Of a stretch of 64,000 bases of DNA, positions 8,524 through 17,567 are shown in pieces. Position 1 is the first letter of the stretch. Every line of letters starts with the position of its first letter. The stretch is taken from positions 1 to 64,000 of the forward strand of contig JAFDXN010000028.1 of the NCBI GenBank assembly GCA_018267915.1. Direction: 5' to 3'. The notes below the pieces were generated by a model. That model ran no database searches. It saw nothing but the letters and a program-made list of their open reading frames with translations, and had not been told where the DNA came from. A program made the translations under genes and the position numbers. The stretch comes from Bacteroidota bacterium. GTDB taxonomy: Bacteria > Bacteroidota > Bacteroidia > Chitinophagales > Chitinophagaceae.

Positions 8524-8880
8524 ATGAGGTGGAAATGCTTTTGCGTATTGTTCGCTATGAGCTCTCTGCAGGCCTGCACAGGCGCTGAAGGAGATGGTAT
8601 ACCGCCTGACAAAATGCAGCGCATTCTCTACGATATGAATGCTGCAGAGGTTTACAGTACCCTGGTGCAGAAGGAGCAGGCCATCAGCCTGAACAGGGGC
8701 AAGAATTCCGATTCACTAGCCCACTATTATAACGAGATACTGGCGCACTACAACGTCACACAGGCGCAGTTCGATAAGAGCATGCTCTGGTACAAAAGCC
8801 ACCCCGCAAGGCTCGATAGCATATATAACAAAATGATCGTCGACCTCGCGAAAGAGCCCACTGCGGCGGCCAAACACTAA
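8524..8880 (+). CDS. DUF4296 lipoprotein
   Basis: The 118-residue product begins with a lipoprotein signal ending in the lipobox LQAC (Cys18). The mature part is helical and carries the DUF4296 pattern: IPPDKMQRILYDMNAAE, then HYYNEILAHYNVTQAQFDKSM.WY..HP..LD.IY. The family is small, restricted to Bacteroidota and without known function. It starts 3 bases after porD, so it is in the same operon. Confidence 0.82.
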   Translation: MRWKCFCVLFAMSSLQACTGAEGDGIPPDKMQRILYDMNAAEVYSTLVQKEQAISLNRGKNSDSLAHYYNEILAHYNVTQAQFDKSMLWYKSHPARLDSIYNKMIVDLAKEPTAAAKH

Positions 8881-8901
8881 ATAGCTACATTTATCCTATC
8901 A

Positions 8902-10332
8902 ATGAACTATATCTTCCAGGGAATATTATTGGCTGCTTTTTGCATAGCGGGATACGGTTACGCCTTCCGCAGCATGGCGCGCAATAAGGAGGCTATGGCC
9001 ATCATGCTGCTCATGGCCTGTGGCCTGGCCCTGCGCATCTATACCGCGTCAGATCTCTATCTCCACGCCTGGGATGAGCGCTACCATGCCCTTGTAGCAA
9101 AGAACATGCTGAAGCATTTTTTCCTGCCCACACTCTACGATAACTCCGTTCTCGCTACCGACTACCATTACTGGACCCTTGGGCACGTATGGCTGCACAA
9201 GCAGCCGGTACCGCTCTGGCTCATAGCCATCAGCCTTAAAGTATTTGGGGTAAACGCGATTGCAGTGCGAATACCATCCATCATTATGACCACTATCGGC
9301 ATTAAGCTTATGTTCGATATCGGTAAGCATCTGTATAATAGCCGCGTCGCCTTTGTGTCTGCCTTCCTGTATTCTATAAGTGGCATACTGATCGAGATGA
9401 GCGCAGGCCGTATTGCTACAGACCATCCTGAAGTGGCTTTTGCTTTCTTCATTTTATTAGGTGTGTGGTACAGCGTCCGCCATGCACAAACAGGCAAACT
9501 TCTTTATACCATACTAACCGGCGTTGCGATAGGTCTGGCTATTCTTTGTAAATGGCTGCCCGCACTCATCGTCTTACCGCTATGGGCTTTGCTCGCATAT
9601 CAGCGTGACCGCTCACTACGCAGAATATTGCTACAGGGGTTCATGGTACTCATAGTAGCTGCTGCCGTTTCCTTGCCATGGCAGTTATACATAATTCACA
9701 ACTTTCACGAGCAGGCTGCCTGGGAATATGCATTCAATGCCCGCCATATCACCGAGCCACTCGATGGTAACGGGGCGCCATTCTGGTTCTTCTTCGATCG
9801 GCTGCGTATCGACTACGGGGAATTGATATACCTGCCTGTGGTATGGTTCACTTATATAACCATCCGTACGCGCGAATGGAATGATATGGCCGTCTCTATC
9901 TGGTTTTGGGTACCCTACTTGTTCTTTTCAATAGCAGCTACTAAAATGAATGGCTACACATTATTCGCAGCCCCCGCCATTTTCCTCATAACAGCCAATG
10001 GCTTTGTCGTGCTCAAAGACAGAGCGTCGGACTTAGGTAAGTACAGGTGGCTTGCAATGGTGATTGCCTGGCTGTTTATCCTGCTGCCTGTGCGCTATTC
10101 TATCGAACGGGTTAAGCTGTTTCAAGACGTGGAGCGCCAGCCCGACTGGGCTACCGACATACAGAAGCTGAAGGGCACTTCCCTGGACAATGAAAAGACT
10201 GTGTTATTCAACACACAACATCCGGTAGAAACCATGTTCAGCACCAAGATGACTGCCTACGAACATACGCCGCCGGCAGATACACTAGAGACATTAAAGA
10301 AAGAGGGCTATAATGTCATCGTGTTGAAGTAG
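8902..10332 (+). CDS. GT39/ArnT-like membrane glycosyltransferase
   Basis: The 476-residue polytopic protein has about ten membrane helices and the first-loop acidic motif of lipid-linked sugar transferases of the PMT/ArnT type (HAWDERYHALVAKNML), followed by LWLIAISLKVFGVNAIAVRIPS. Such enzymes move a sugar from a polyprenyl phosphate donor to lipid A, protein or glycan outside the inner membrane. Neither donor nor acceptor can be told. It lies 21 bases after the DUF4296 gene, so it may be in the coaBC transcript, and it ends one base from the oppositely oriented aminotransferase stop codon. Confidence 0.85.
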   Translation: MNYIFQGILLAAFCIAGYGYAFRSMARNKEAMAIMLLMACGLALRIYTASDLYLHAWDERYHALVAKNMLKHFFLPTLYDNSVLATDYHYWTLGHVWLHKQPVPLWLIAISLKVFGVNAIAVRIPSIIMTTIGIKLMFDIGKHLYNSRVAFVSAFLYSISGILIEMSAGRIATDHPEVAFAFFILLGVWYSVRHAQTGKLLYTILTGVAIGLAILCKWLPALIVLPLWALLAYQRDRSLRRILLQGFMVLIVAAAVSLPWQLYIIHNFHEQAAWEYAFNARHITEPLDGNGAPFWFFFDRLRIDYGELIYLPVVWFTYITIRTREWNDMAVSIWFWVPYLFFSIAATKMNGYTLFAAPAIFLITANGFVVLKDRASDLGKYRWLAMVIAWLFILLPVRYSIERVKLFQDVERQPDWATDIQKLKGTSLDNEKTVLFNTQHPVETMFSTKMTAYEHTPPADTLETLKKEGYNVIVLK

Positions 10333-10333
10333 G

Positions 10334-11524
10334 CTAGTGCAATTGCTTGAGCGCAGCGCATATCCGTCCCATTGCGTCTTTCAGCTGCTCCATAGAGGTT
10401 GCAAAGGAAATGCGGATACAGTTCGGATTGCCAAAAGCGCTGCCATACACTGTGGCTACATTGGCCTTATGCAGCAGGTACATGCTAAAGTCCTCATCAT
10501 TGTTGATGGTTGTTGACCCGTCGCTCTTACCGAAGAAGGAACTTATGTTGGGGAAGGCATAGAAAGCACCTTCCGGCATATTGATCTTAACGCCCGGCAT
10601 ATCACGCAGGGCTGCTATCACATAGTCGCGGCGCTCGCGGAAGGCCTCCGTCATTTTGTGGGTCTCGTCGAGGCTACCCGTGAGTGCTGTAATGGCCGCG
10701 CGCTGTGCTATAGAATTCGTGCCTGACGTGAACTGGGCCTGCAGCTTCTCACAAGCCTGTATCAGTTCTTTTGGTGCGGCCATATAGCCCAGCCTCCAGC
10801 CGGTCATCGCAAAGCCTTTGGACATGCCATTGACGATGATCACACGGTCGCGGAGCTCAGAAAATTGTGCAATACTCTGGTGTTCTCCTTTATAGTTGAT
10901 GTATTCGTATATCTCGTCGCTGATTATGCACACACGCGGGTGGCGTTTAAAGACCCTGGCAAGTGCAGCAAGTTCCTCTTTCGAGTACACGCTCCCCGTA
11001 GGGTTGCAGGGCGAAGAGAATATGAATAGTTTGGTCTTGTCGTTTATGGCTGCTTCCAGTCGCTCGGCCGTCAGTTTAAAGTCGCTGTCGATACCGCAGT
11101 CTATGAACTTAACAGTGCCTTCTGCAAACTGCACCTGCGAACTATAGGTCACCCAGTATGGCGTGGGTATGATCACCTCGTCGCCTGGATTCACCAGTGC
11201 AAGTATGGCATTTGCCAGCGAATGTTTAGCACCCGTAGATACCAATATTTCCTCGCGCACATAGTCGAGGCCATTATCGCGTTTCAGCTTGGCGCATATA
11301 GCATCCCGAAGTTCAGGGTAGCCGGCCACAGGCGGGTATTTGGTGTAGCCATCGTCAATGGCCTTTTTTGCAGCGTCGCAGATATGCGTGGGCGTACTGA
11401 AGTCAGGCTCTCCCAGGCTCAGGTCTATTATGTTGATGCCCTGTGCTTTAAGCTCCCTGCTGAGCTTAGCCATTTTAATGGTCTGTGGCTCGGTAATAAG
11501 GTCCAGTCTGTTGGCAAGTTCCAT
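10334..11524 (-). CDS. Class I PLP-dependent aminotransferase, aspartate aminotransferase-like
   Basis: The 396-residue protein has the fold type I layout: LSLGEPDFSTP at 36-46, SPCNPTGSVYS at 171-181, SDEIYEY at 202-208, and the PLP lysine Lys236 in NGMSKGFAMTGWRLGY. Length and motifs fit the Ib aspartate aminotransferase subgroup. It should exchange amino groups between aspartate and 2-oxoglutarate; some relatives act on aromatic or other substrates. It is a single gene with a good -7 box upstream. Confidence 0.93.
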   Translation of the reverse strand: MELANRLDLITEPQTIKMAKLSRELKAQGINIIDLSLGEPDFSTPTHICDAAKKAIDDGYTKYPPVAGYPELRDAICAKLKRDNGLDYVREEILVSTGAKHSLANAILALVNPGDEVIIPTPYWVTYSSQVQFAEGTVKFIDCGIDSDFKLTAERLEAAINDKTKLFIFSSPCNPTGSVYSKEELAALARVFKRHPRVCIISDEIYEYINYKGEHQSIAQFSELRDRVIIVNGMSKGFAMTGWRLGYMAAPKELIQACEKLQAQFTSGTNSIAQRAAITALTGSLDETHKMTEAFRERRDYVIAALRDMPGVKINMPEGAFYAFPNISSFFGKSDGSTTINNDEDFSMYLLHKANVATVYGSAFGNPNCIRISFATSMEQLKDAMGRICAALKQLH

Positions 11525-11546
11525 GCGCCGGCTGTTGAATAAGTAG

Positions 11547-11554
11547 CAAAAATA
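11547..11554 (-). promoter_or_regulatory. Bacteroidota -7 box for the aminotransferase gene
   Basis: On the minus strand the sequence reads TATTTTTG, an exact TAnnTTTG, 23-30 bases before the ATG at 11524. No good TTG -33 box is seen at the right distance. Confidence 0.5.
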
Positions 11555-11606
11555 AAGAAGTAATAGCTATCCCTAGCTAAACTTATGTTATTGTAGGCCG
11601 TTTAGT

Positions 11607-12107
11607 CTAAAAAATATAACGGTACGAAAGGTAGATGGACATTAAGATAATGAGTACAATGACCACCGACAGGAAAGTAATGGTCCTTTTATAAGCGCCG
11701 TTGATGGTTCTTACCCGGTGCAGTTCACTGATGTTGTTCATGGTATTCTCCATGCGCGAGAAAGCCGTTTCGCCTTTAACGACATAGTCGTATGCACCAT
11801 ATTTCATGCTGTCGATGGCCACGTCTATCTTGTCCTGGCCGGAGAGCATGATCACCTGGGTATTGGGATAGTTTTCTTTGAGCGTTTTAAGTATTTCAAC
11901 ACCGTTTTTGGCGCCTGGGGTATGGCTGTTCAGGTGAAAGTCAAGAACAACAATCTCGGGGTTTAGGCCCATGTCTTTCAGGGCGTCTTCACCATTTTCA
12001 TAAGTCTTAATATCATACACAAAACGCTCGGAGAGGTAATCTTTCAGCATTTCGTTCTGTATCGGTTCATCGTCCACCAGGAAAATGTAACGCTTATCTG
12101 TTGCCAT
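11607..12107 (-). CDS. Receiver-domain protein with C-terminal membrane helix
   Basis: The 166-residue protein is a complete receiver domain (residues 1-130): acidic pair in VDDEP, phospho-acceptor Asp in IVVLDFHLN (about residue 56) and Lys in YVVKGE. Instead of a DNA-binding domain it ends in one strongly hydrophobic helix (about 143-163, TITFLSVVIVLIILMSIYLS) followed by RYIF. It should be a phosphorylation-controlled protein fixed to the inner membrane. The TPR hybrid kinase is directly upstream on the same strand (67-base gap), so that kinase's HPt domain is a likely phosphate donor. The output is unknown. Confidence 0.85.
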   Translation of the reverse strand: MATDKRYIFLVDDEPIQNEMLKDYLSERFVYDIKTYENGEDALKDMGLNPEIVVLDFHLNSHTPGAKNGVEILKTLKENYPNTQVIMLSGQDKIDVAIDSMKYGAYDYVVKGETAFSRMENTMNNISELHRVRTINGAYKRTITFLSVVIVLIILMSIYLSYRYIF

Positions 12108-12174
12108 AATTATGTGTTCAATTTCGTAGAAAAATAGATAAAAATACTATAAAACCAAAGCCTGATGATAGGTA

Positions 12175-14832
12175 TCATGCAGTCACCGCCGCCCTCAACT
12201 CCTCAAATGCCTTATCACATACGCGCCGCAAAGGAGGTACTAACTCGGGTAAGCGCTCGTAATGCGCGGACTCACCCGCAGTCTGCTCGATCAGGAAGAT
12301 ATGGCTCACATCTTCTTTTACGCCCATGTATGACAACTGGGGTTTCAATGAGTGGGCCGCGATCTTCAGCGAGGGATAATCTTTCACCTTAAGAGAGTCT
12401 TCAATGTTCGCGAGAAGGCGTGGTGCATTCTCAAGGAACATGTTGATGTATTTGTTCATCTTATCGATATTGCCTCCGGTAAATTGTTTAAGAAATGCCA
12501 TATCCGTTACCGCATCAGGCAAAGGAGGCAGGTCAGGTGCGGGAGCGGCCGGTGCTGCCGTCTGAGTATTCGAACCGGTTTTCTTCTGCTCGCTCTCAAG
12601 TACCTTGTGCTCTATCATTGTTGCCATCTTGAGCAATAGTTCCTCGGTCTGGAAAGGCTTAGACACGTAGGCATTCATGCCTGCGTCAAGATATTGCTGC
12701 ACGTCTTCCTGCAGCACATTGGCCGTCATGGCTATGATCTTTACATCGCAAGCGGGTTTCGGCAATGTGTTGCGAATGGTCTTCGTTGCAGTTACGCCAT
12801 CCATCACGGGCATTTGTATGTCCATAAGCACTACATCGTAGTTCTCGCGTTGCACACGTTCTACGGCTTCTTTACCGTTAACAGCAATATCGATGATGAT
12901 GCCCGGTATCACATCTTTCAGAGTGTCCTCAGCCACCATGCGATTGAACTCATTGTCCTCTACTAGCAGCAGGCTCACTTTATTGAGGCGCTGCATGGTA
13001 GCAGCGTCTACTACGGTGCTCTTCACTTCCGCTACCTGTACAGCTGACTCTTCAAGGGGAAGCAGCACAGTGAAGGTTGTTCCTTTGCCCAGTTCGCTTT
13101 TCACCGATACCTCACCATGCATTAATGTAACCAACTGCTTGGATATCGTAAGGCCCAGGCCGGTGCCGCCATATTTGCGGGCGGTATCGGTACCTGCCTG
13201 GGTAAAGCTTTCAAATATTTTGTCGACATACTCTGACGAAATACCGATACCGGTGTCTTCAACGTCAAGTTGTATCCAATAAGTCTTGTCCTCTTTCTTT
13301 TGTATGGTGGCTTTAACGGCTACATGTCCTTTCTCTGTGAACTTAATAGCGTTGCCTGCCAGGTTGATGAGCACCTGGTTGATACGTGTAGGATCGCCTA
13401 CCAAACGGTTCGGAATACCTTCTTCGATTTCTGCCTTCAGTGCGATCCGCTTGTCTTCCGCCTTGAACATCAGCATGTCGATCATGCTTTGTATCACTTC
13501 GCGCAGCGAGAAGTCTGTCTGCTCTATGATGATCTTACCCGCTTCTATTTTCGAAAGATCGAGAATGTCATTGATAATAATAAGCAGGTTGTCCGCCGAT
13601 TTTTGAATGGCGTCGAGATACCGCATCTGGTCCTGTCGGGGCTCTTTCGTTACCAGCAGACGGGTCATGCCCACTATGGCATTCATAGGTGTGCGTATCT
13701 CATGGCTCATGTTGGCCATGAACTGCTGCTTGAGGTGTGCGGTCTGCTCGGCCACTTCTTTTTCCTTCTGGGCCAGTTCTATTTGCTGGCGTGTTTGCAG
13801 GTTACGCAGTTTATTGAAGGTCGTTTGCTTGAATATCTCTTCCTTAAGCTGCTCATAGGCTTTAAGGTGATGGAATGCCTTAGGGATATTGCCCATCTGG
13901 TCGTAGAGGACGGAGAGTGTTTCGTGTACGCTCATTACGTCGTGGCGGCGCATGTACTGTTCGGCCATTTCGAGCGATTGTGTGAGTGACGCCTGCGCTT
14001 TGCGATAATTGCCATCGTCCATATAGAGGCGGCCCAGGTAGTAGTGGCAGCTTATCTGTACCTCCACATTATTAATGTTGAGCGACTGTGTCAATGCTTC
14101 CGATAAATACTTGTAAGCTTCATCGAACTGGTGGGTTTTATAGTAAACTTTACCCACGCCATTGATGGCCATGATATTGATCACAGTATCGTATTCCGTC
14201 TCCTGCAGATTTTTACGGAAGTAGCGCAGCGCCTCTTCATACTGCTCCTGCTTGAAGTAGACATTGCCGAGTATATGGTGCAAAGCTGCAAGCCTGTGAG
14301 TGTCCTTTGCTTTCTCGAAGATGGGCAGACAGCGCAGTGCGAACTCTAGTGCGTTCTCATAATCGCCAAGGTCGTAATTGATGTAGGCGATGCTAGAAAG
14401 GTTAACTGACTGCGCCACCTCATCGCCCAGCTTTTCGTTTATGGCCAGGGCTTTTTCAAAGTAGTTAAGCGCGTTGGCCAGCTCGCCCCTGTCGCGGTAT
14501 ATGTATCCGAAGTTATTGTAGATACGCGCTTCCAGTGGCCTGTTCTTTACGCTTACTGCTATGGCCTGCGCCTTCTGCAGAATATCAAGGCCTGCATCAT
14601 AGTTGCCCAGCGACCAGTAGCACCAACCTTTCAAATTCATTCCGCGTCCCTGGCCTAAAGTGTAGCCTATCTTAACAGCACGGTCTATGATCTCATCGGC
14701 CATTTCTGAGGCACGTTCGATGTCGACGTTGCGTTCTTCCACCGCCATCTCCACATACAGGTCAATACGCAGGCGCTCATCGGTAGTGCTTTCGTATTGC
14801 TGTTGCAACTCTTTATACCTGGGAGTATCCAT
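12175..14832 (-). CDS. TPR hybrid histidine kinase with receiver and HPt domains
   Basis: The 885-residue cytosolic protein has, in order, about eight tetratricopeptide repeats (to about 335), a short coiled coil, the HisKA dimer domain with the phospho-acceptor His in MSHEIRTPMNAI, the HATPase domain (NLAGNAIKFT, DTGIGIS, GGTGLGLTISK), a receiver domain with LLVEDNEFNR and VLMDIQMPVMDG, and a C-terminal HPt domain with the His in AAHSLKPQ. There is no membrane segment and no signal peptide, so the TPR part probably senses a partner protein inside the cell. The whole relay His-Asp-His lies in one chain; the downstream receiver gene can be the final Asp. Confidence 0.93.
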   Translation of the reverse strand: MDTPRYKELQQQYESTTDERLRIDLYVEMAVEERNVDIERASEMADEIIDRAVKIGYTLGQGRGMNLKGWCYWSLGNYDAGLDILQKAQAIAVSVKNRPLEARIYNNFGYIYRDRGELANALNYFEKALAINEKLGDEVAQSVNLSSIAYINYDLGDYENALEFALRCLPIFEKAKDTHRLAALHHILGNVYFKQEQYEEALRYFRKNLQETEYDTVINIMAINGVGKVYYKTHQFDEAYKYLSEALTQSLNINNVEVQISCHYYLGRLYMDDGNYRKAQASLTQSLEMAEQYMRRHDVMSVHETLSVLYDQMGNIPKAFHHLKAYEQLKEEIFKQTTFNKLRNLQTRQQIELAQKEKEVAEQTAHLKQQFMANMSHEIRTPMNAIVGMTRLLVTKEPRQDQMRYLDAIQKSADNLLIIINDILDLSKIEAGKIIIEQTDFSLREVIQSMIDMLMFKAEDKRIALKAEIEEGIPNRLVGDPTRINQVLINLAGNAIKFTEKGHVAVKATIQKKEDKTYWIQLDVEDTGIGISSEYVDKIFESFTQAGTDTARKYGGTGLGLTISKQLVTLMHGEVSVKSELGKGTTFTVLLPLEESAVQVAEVKSTVVDAATMQRLNKVSLLLVEDNEFNRMVAEDTLKDVIPGIIIDIAVNGKEAVERVQRENYDVVLMDIQMPVMDGVTATKTIRNTLPKPACDVKIIAMTANVLQEDVQQYLDAGMNAYVSKPFQTEELLLKMATMIEHKVLESEQKKTGSNTQTAAPAAPAPDLPPLPDAVTDMAFLKQFTGGNIDKMNKYINMFLENAPRLLANIEDSLKVKDYPSLKIAAHSLKPQLSYMGVKEDVSHIFLIEQTAGESAHYERLPELVPPLRRVCDKAFEELRAAVTA

Positions 14833-14856
14833 ATCTTATCTAATTCTCATAAAATT

Positions 14857-14885
14857 AAAACCCCCCTGCCGTTAAGCAAGGGGTT
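14857..14885 (-). terminator. Likely terminator after the 2TM gene
   Basis: Minus-strand AACCCCTTGC and a near-complementary arm GCAGGGGGGTT enclose a 6-base loop and are followed by TTTTAATTTT. It stands about 20 bases after the stop of the 2TM gene and just before the kinase gene, so it separates the two. Confidence 0.65.
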
Positions 14886-14907
14886 GTATAAATATAGTTA
14901 CCGGATA

Positions 14908-15153
14908 TTAATTGTTAGCCTGGCGGGTAAATTCCTCCATGCCTTTGTCTTCGTAGCTGGTATAAACGGCGCAGCCGTGGCCTATAACGCCCAGGCCCCA
15001 CGCAGCCACTATCCATGCCGGCCATGGGTAAGTCCATTCAGTAGCTCCTTTATCATACAGCAATATCATAGCAGCAGATGCTGCCAGGTAGATCACCAGG
15101 TGTATAAAAAACTTGCTTTTCTGTGCTCCTGTAGGTTTTATCTTATTTGGCAT
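14908..15153 (-). CDS. 2TM domain protein
   Basis: The 81-residue protein has two membrane helices (about residues 15-35 and 43-63) with YPWPAWIVAAWGLGVIGH between and in the second, the pattern of the small 2TM family found as single proteins or at the end of Bacteroidota LytTR-type sensors. Function is unknown. A terminator follows the gene. Confidence 0.75.
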   Translation of the reverse strand: MPNKIKPTGAQKSKFFIHLVIYLAASAAMILLYDKGATEWTYPWPAWIVAAWGLGVIGHGCAVYTSYEDKGMEEFTRQANN

Positions 15154-15208
15154 GAATGGCTATTTATTGGCGCAAATATAGAAATAGGCGGTGGGATTTA
15201 CAAGTTAT

Positions 15209-15964
15209 TTAAAAAGGCTTCAGCTTGCCTTTTTTGAGTTTTATTTTAAAATCTTCTATGCTATGTGTACCCCAGATATCGATGCGGTTAATGCCATATA
15301 TGTCCTGAACGGGTATTTTATTGATGCGGTTACCGATGCGAAAGGCTGCCTTGATGCCCGTGGTCTGCACGATCTGTAATAATGTTTCCTTATCGATGCC
15401 TGAAGGCCGCTCGCCATATGGATAAGCCAGGACTTTGTGAAACGGTAGACCGGCGGTTTCAAATGCCTTGATGCTTTTTTCCAGGGTCTGTTTTAACTCT
15501 TCAGCATTCAGTGTGTCGAAATGTTCGTGCAGGTAACCATGAATGGCAAGCGAAGCTACCGAAGGGTCGAGGCTGCGAAGGTCTTTAAGGGTCATTTTAT
15601 CGCCCAGCGGGTCGCCCTCAGTAGGTACGGAACCGTCAAGGGTACCCGCCACGATAAAAAACGTAGCTGTCCAGCCGAACTCTTTGAGCAAAGTACAGGC
15701 ATGGCTAAGGTTATCCGTATAGCCGTCGTCGAAGGTGAGAAGGAAAGACTTTTTGGGGTAGTTTTTAACTTTGCCGGAGGCGATGTCGAGGAATTCGTTC
15801 AGCGGCAAGCATTTATAGCCTTCGTCGCGGAGGTACTGCCATTGTTCCCTTACTTTTTCAGGGCTGATGCTCAACTTGTGGTTGGAGCCAGGTAAAACAT
15901 GGTGGTACATCAGCACAGGTATGCCAATCACCCGGGGCAATAAGTGATGCAGGAGTTTGCTCAT
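15209..15964 (-). CDS. Polysaccharide deacetylase (NodB-like)
   Basis: The protein of about 251 residues has the NodB homology features: PVLMYHHV near the N-terminus, the catalytic LTFDDGYTDN motif, the zinc-binding HGYLHEH motif and YPYGERP. It should remove N-acetyl (or similar) groups from a polysaccharide by a metal-dependent hydrolysis. I prefer the ATG at 15964 (MSKLLHHLL) over 15973, with no practical difference. No clear signal peptide is seen. It lies next to the polysaccharide cluster, which suggests a role in the same glycan. Confidence 0.88.
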   Translation of the reverse strand: MSKLLHHLLPRVIGIPVLMYHHVLPGSNHKLSISPEKVREQWQYLRDEGYKCLPLNEFLDIASGKVKNYPKKSFLLTFDDGYTDNLSHACTLLKEFGWTATFFIVAGTLDGSVPTEGDPLGDKMTLKDLRSLDPSVASLAIHGYLHEHFDTLNAEELKQTLEKSIKAFETAGLPFHKVLAYPYGERPSGIDKETLLQIVQTTGIKAAFRIGNRINKIPVQDIYGINRIDIWGTHSIEDFKIKLKKGKLKPF

Positions 15965-16087
15965 GTGCTGCAAAGGTGCGAATTTTCGGCTAACGGATGT
16001 AGTAATTGCGTGTCAATTTTCTATATCTTTACCCTAAATGCATTTGAACAAACATTCAATGCTTCCCGCTAAAATAAGTCCTCCCGG

Positions 16088-16846
16088 ATGCGCATTAGTG
16101 TAGTTGTTATCACCCATAACGAAGAAAAAAATATTGAGCGATGTATCCGATCTGTCCGCAATGTGGCAGACGAAATACTTATCGTTGACAGCTATTCGAC
16201 GGACAAGACGGCGGAGATCGCCCGGTCGCTCGGGGCTACTGTAATAGAGCATCATTTTGAGGGTTACGGCAAGCAGAAAAGGTTCGCGACAGAACAGGCA
16301 AAAAACGACTGGGTAATGCAGCTGGACGCCGATGAATCGCTATCCCCGGAACTGGAACAAAGCATACTCGCGATAGACGAAACAAATGCTATGGGCGCCT
16401 ATAAGTTTGACATACTGACCAATTACTGTGGCAAATGGATAAGGCACGGTGGCTGGTACCCCAACCCTAAGACGCGGCTGGTGAACAGGAAAAAGGGGAG
16501 CATGAGCACAGATAATGTGCATGAGAAATGGACCCTGAATGACGCTAATGCCCGGTTCGGACGGCTGAAGGGTGATCTGCTACACTACAGCTATTATACA
16601 ATTGCCGATCACATCTATAAGATCAACCACTATAGCGAAATAAGCGCAAAGGCCGATGCCGCAAGGGGCAAGAAATGCAGTATGCTGAAAGTGATCTTTG
16701 CGCCTTGCTGGTTTTTCTTTGTGCAGTATGTACTGAGACGTGGCTTTATGGATGGGGCTTATGGCTATATTGTCTCGAAAAATTCCGCCTACTATATGTT
16801 TCTGCGCTACAGCAAACTTTATTCCTACAGCCGCAATAAACAATAG
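16088..16846 (+). CDS. GT2 glycosyltransferase, WaaE/KdtX-like
   Basis: The 252-residue enzyme has the GT-A start ISVVVITHNEEKNIERCI, the nucleotide-binding VDSYSTDKT, the metal motif QLDADE and the KTRLVNR/ NVHEKW pieces typical of the LPS core beta-1,4-glucosyltransferase group. It should add a sugar to a lipid-linked or LPS core acceptor at the inner face of the membrane. It is the only gene of the surrounding region on the plus strand, divergent from the deacetylase. Confidence 0.88.
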   Translation: MRISVVVITHNEEKNIERCIRSVRNVADEILIVDSYSTDKTAEIARSLGATVIEHHFEGYGKQKRFATEQAKNDWVMQLDADESLSPELEQSILAIDETNAMGAYKFDILTNYCGKWIRHGGWYPNPKTRLVNRKKGSMSTDNVHEKWTLNDANARFGRLKGDLLHYSYYTIADHIYKINHYSEISAKADAARGKKCSMLKVIFAPCWFFFVQYVLRRGFMDGAYGYIVSKNSAYYMFLRYSKLYSYSRNKQ

Positions 16847-16855
16847 CTTTAAAAG

Positions 16856-16892
16856 ACCAGCCCCGTCCGGCGTATCGCAGGACGGGGCTGGT
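16856..16892. terminator. GC-rich hairpin between convergent genes
   Basis: A perfect 13-bp inverted repeat (ACCAGCCCCGTCC / GGACGGGGCTGGT) with an 11-base loop lies between the end of the GT2 gene and the end of the DUF6580 gene. On the minus strand it is followed by CTTTTAAA, on the plus strand by no clear T run, so it ends the minus-strand gene best and may work both ways. Confidence 0.75.
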
Positions 16893-16910
16893 AGAAAGTC
16901 TTACAAAGTT

Positions 16911-17498
16911 TTATGCTTGCTGCAGCTTTGCAGGTGCAGGCTGCTTCATTAAAGCATATGCGCCAAACAACACGCCGCTGCCAATGATATCGCCCAGGAA
17001 TGAGTTGATGAAGAGCTTAGTGCCCATATCGGTATAGAAAGGCAATGCCATCAGGAAGGTATTGCCCAACCCTTTGAGGCCTGTGCCATAACCAAATATG
17101 TCGCCGGTTATTTCGATCTTTACCCATACGCCGAAGTTGCTCACCAGGAAGAAAACGGCAGACCCCGCAATGGAGTAGCCCAGCACTTTGAGCGCCTTTG
17201 GCTGGCCGAGTGTTGTGCCAAGCAGTGTAACCAGCAGCATGCCGCCATATACAAAGAACTGATCGACACCATAAAAACCTTGTGTAGTGGTGAACAGCGC
17301 GATATACATGTCGGATATGAACTGTGCTACCAAAGTGATAGAAAAAGCAAGACGCTTATCCTTAATAATTGCCCCGCTGAACAGGCCCAATGACGCCAGC
17401 GGTGCAAGATGGTACCACTGCATTTGCTGGTTGGTGATGCGGATAACAGTTGCCAGGAGTATCAGTGCTATTGCGAGCAGAATATTAGTACGTTTCAT
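16911..17498 (-). CDS. DUF6580 membrane protein
   Basis: The 195-residue protein has five to six membrane helices and resembles the DUF6580 family: MQWYHLAPLASLGLFSGA, QFISDMYIALF, then FFLVSNFGVW and NTFLMALPFYTDMGTKLF. The general look is like the substrate-binding subunit of vitamin (ECF) transporters, but this is only a resemblance. I place the start at the ATG 17498; a promoter stands so close upstream that a longer start at 17525 would lie inside it. Confidence 0.75.
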   Translation of the reverse strand: MKRTNILLAIALILLATVIRITNQQMQWYHLAPLASLGLFSGAIIKDKRLAFSITLVAQFISDMYIALFTTTQGFYGVDQFFVYGGMLLVTLLGTTLGQPKALKVLGYSIAGSAVFFLVSNFGVWVKIEITGDIFGYGTGLKGLGNTFLMALPFYTDMGTKLFINSFLGDIIGSGVLFGAYALMKQPAPAKLQQA

Positions 17499-17504
17499 AC
17501 AAGG

Positions 17505-17532
17505 CAAAAGTAAGCCAAAATTCAAAATTCAA
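17505..17532 (-). promoter_or_regulatory. Promoter of the DUF6580 gene (TTG-N17-TACTTTTG)
   Basis: On the minus strand a TTG box at 17532-17530, a 17-base spacer and an exact -7 box TACTTTTG at 17512-17505 match the Bacteroidota housekeeping promoter. Only six bases separate the -7 box from the ATG, so the transcript would be almost leaderless. Confidence 0.7.
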
Positions 17533-17567
17533 AAGTCAAAATGATCGCAACGCAATTTAAATTCCCA

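Noticed and set aside
12164..12177. Palindrome ATGATAGGTATCAT at the end of the hybrid kinase gene as terminator or operator
   Set aside because: The stem is short and AT-rich, overlaps the stop codon and has no directly following T run, so chance is likely.
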